Assembly (NCBI RefSeq): GCF_900155735.1
Contig: NZ_LT707049.1
Coordinates: 115,307-175,141, forward strand
Origin: Intestinibacillus massiliensis
Lineage (GTDB): Bacteria; Bacillota; Clostridia; Oscillospirales; Butyricicoccaceae
Length of the DNA: 59,835 nt
Direction: 5' to 3'
Shown here: piece after piece, positions 59,177 to 59,835 of the stretch
Numbering within the stretch: the stretch's first letter is position 1
Layout: each line of letters begins with the position of its first letter
Program-made: the position numbers and the translations under genes
Notes under the pieces: generated by a model
What the model saw: the letters and a program-made list of their open reading frames with translations, nothing else
Told to the model about the DNA's origin: nothing
Databases searched by the model: none

Positions 59177-59663
59177 TCTTTGTTCCTTCCTCGGTGTCCA
59201 AAGCCACCTTCACCTCCGCGCCTCCATTTTCATCACGCCGGGTGCAAGGCCGGAAAACTACCACCATATTGGGGAATGGAGCACCATATTTTGCCCCACC
59301 AAATTTAATCCGCCCCGCAACAAACCGTGTCTCTGCGTGGCCGTATATATACTGGTGAAACCATCGTGTATCCGTCCGGGCAGGTAGTAGCATTACGACT
59401 GTTGCGCCTGCTTCTGCACTGTGCGATGCTTTTTCGACCCACCGCGCAACCTGCCTCCCATACGGCGGGTTACACCAGACTGTCCCACTCCAAGGTTGCG
59501 ACAATCCGTCTTGATCTGGCGTATAGTATTGGTCGCATTTGGCGTTCTCTGGCAAAGCGCAGGCATCCAGCGTAAAACCAAACTCAGTATCCAGTTCATC
59601 GAAAAAATCTTGCGGCGTTGCCCACAAATCCGTGCTACTCGTGAACATTCCGGTATTTATCAT
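59169..59663 (-). CDS. Phage N6-adenine DNA methyltransferase (Dam-type, PF05869)
   Basis: 164 aa. Pattern LWATPQDFFDELDTEFGFTL, DACALPENAKCDQYYTP and the catalytic WCNPPYG (variant of DPPY). It modifies adenines in phage DNA, perhaps against host restriction. ATG at 59663; overlaps the next gene by 8 bp. Confidence 0.94.
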   Translation of the reverse strand: MINTGMFTSSTDLWATPQDFFDELDTEFGFTLDACALPENAKCDQYYTPDQDGLSQPWSGTVWCNPPYGRQVARWVEKASHSAEAGATVVMLLPARTDTRWFHQYIYGHAETRFVAGRIKFGGAKYGAPFPNMVVVFRPCTRRDENGGAEVKVALDTEEGTKND

Positions 59664-59687
59664 TTCCCCCACCTTCCTTATCCATCG

Positions 59688-59835
59688 TCATATCCCATCC
59701 CGCAGCATCCGCACGCGGTCTTCCGCAAAGAACAGCCCGTCCCGGGTCAGCCCAAAGCATTCCCGCAGTTGCCGCCCGTCCGTGTGCGTATACTCCACTA
59801 TGCAGAACCGCCCGCGCGGGTGTATCCACGTGACC
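59688..59835 (-). CDS. Partial hypothetical phage protein (continues past right edge)
   Basis: C-terminal 48 residues, starting WIHPRGRFCIVEYTHTDGR and containing RECFGLTRDGLFFAEDRVR, then a stop at 59688. The frame is open to the window edge. Resembles small phage hypothetical proteins with the RFCxVEY...RECFGLTRDG pattern. No function known. Confidence 0.75.
   Translation of the reverse strand, partial: VTWIHPRGRFCIVEYTHTDGRQLRECFGLTRDGLFFAEDRVRMLRDGI

Larger units (their letters stand above)
21183..59835 (-). mobile_element. Large myo-type prophage (left 38.6 kb; continues past right edge)
   Basis: Starts at the tRNA-Thr fragment. It holds complete lysis, tail, head, packaging, replication and early modules, nearly all on the minus strand. 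The tail is P2-like and contractile; head and terminase are lambda/HK97-like. All structural genes are open, so the phage may be active. Integrase, repressor and attR are not in the window. Confidence 0.9.

Noticed and set aside
1-59835. CRISPR arrays
   Set aside because: No regularly spaced direct repeats of 25-40 bp with unique spacers were seen; the repeats found are short and tandem (21042, 50231) or paired (14183).

Overview
The window is a piece of a GC-rich, spore-forming-type Clostridia chromosome (Bacillota; an Oscillospiraceae- or Christensenellales-like lineage is my guess, not proven). The evidence is a large Bacillus-type SRP RNA next to dnaX, a TTG-started penicillin-binding protein, LytTR and VanR-type two-component systems, a BofC-like protein, many NodB/amidase wall enzymes, and Shine-Dalgarno sites close to GGAGG. 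About 20 kb is host chromosome plus old phage scars. The other 39 kb is one large prophage that runs off the right edge.

Host part, 1-16.4 kb: dnaX (runs off the left edge), SRP RNA, a class A PBP, a small BofC-like protein, a secreted stalk-domain protein, a polysaccharide deacetylase, a permuted NlpC/P60-type hydrolase, DAHP synthase (aroF) behind methylglyoxal synthase (mgsA), a membrane-anchored amidase behind an OmpR-family two-component system, and a LytTR regulator/GHKL kinase pair whose promoter carries two direct repeats.

Scar zone, 16.4-21.24 kb: two generations of tRNA-Thr-targeted integration have left their mark. At 21.13-21.23 kb a 5'-truncated, frameshifted tyrosine integrase is followed by its terminator and a 47-bp fragment of the 3' half of a tRNA-Thr(GGT). 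At 16.46-16.54 kb the same terminator and tRNA fragment occur again, more decayed. Between them lie an AraC regulator, an iron alcohol dehydrogenase, a DUF4362-like gene and two partial copies of a small gene whose intact third copy sits at the left end of the live prophage.

Prophage, 21.24 kb to beyond 59.8 kb, almost all on the minus strand so that it reads right to left. Left-end accessory genes: a 58-aa ORF, an SRAP/YedK protein, an AT-rich XRE-membrane protein plus PAP2 phosphatase pair, and the small repeated gene. Lysis: amidase, LC3-type holin, a coiled-coil membrane protein. Then comes a P2-like contractile tail (fibres, gpI, gpJ, gpW, gpU, gpV, gpD, gpX, tape measure, E/E' chaperone with a T TTT TTA -1 frameshift site, tube, sheath), and a lambda/HK97-like head (DUF2190, capsid, protease, portal, gpW, terminases). 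Next is a non-coding, very hairpin-rich stretch of about 650 nt directly upstream of the terminase, which is a candidate ROOL/GOLLD-class giant RNA. Then come an ArpU/RinA-like late regulator, an SNF2 helicase, VRR-NUC, a candidate origin with iterons, a VirE-type primase/helicase and a family A DNA polymerase. Last are small early genes, a cold-shock protein on the opposite strand with its own promoter, a PAPS-reductase-like enzyme and a Dam-type methylase. The prophage's own integrase, repressor and intact tRNA are expected to the right, outside the window.

The most interesting item is the 47.3-47.95 kb RNA candidate. Next are the layered tRNA-Thr scars with their repeated small gene, and the frameshift site in the tail chaperone.
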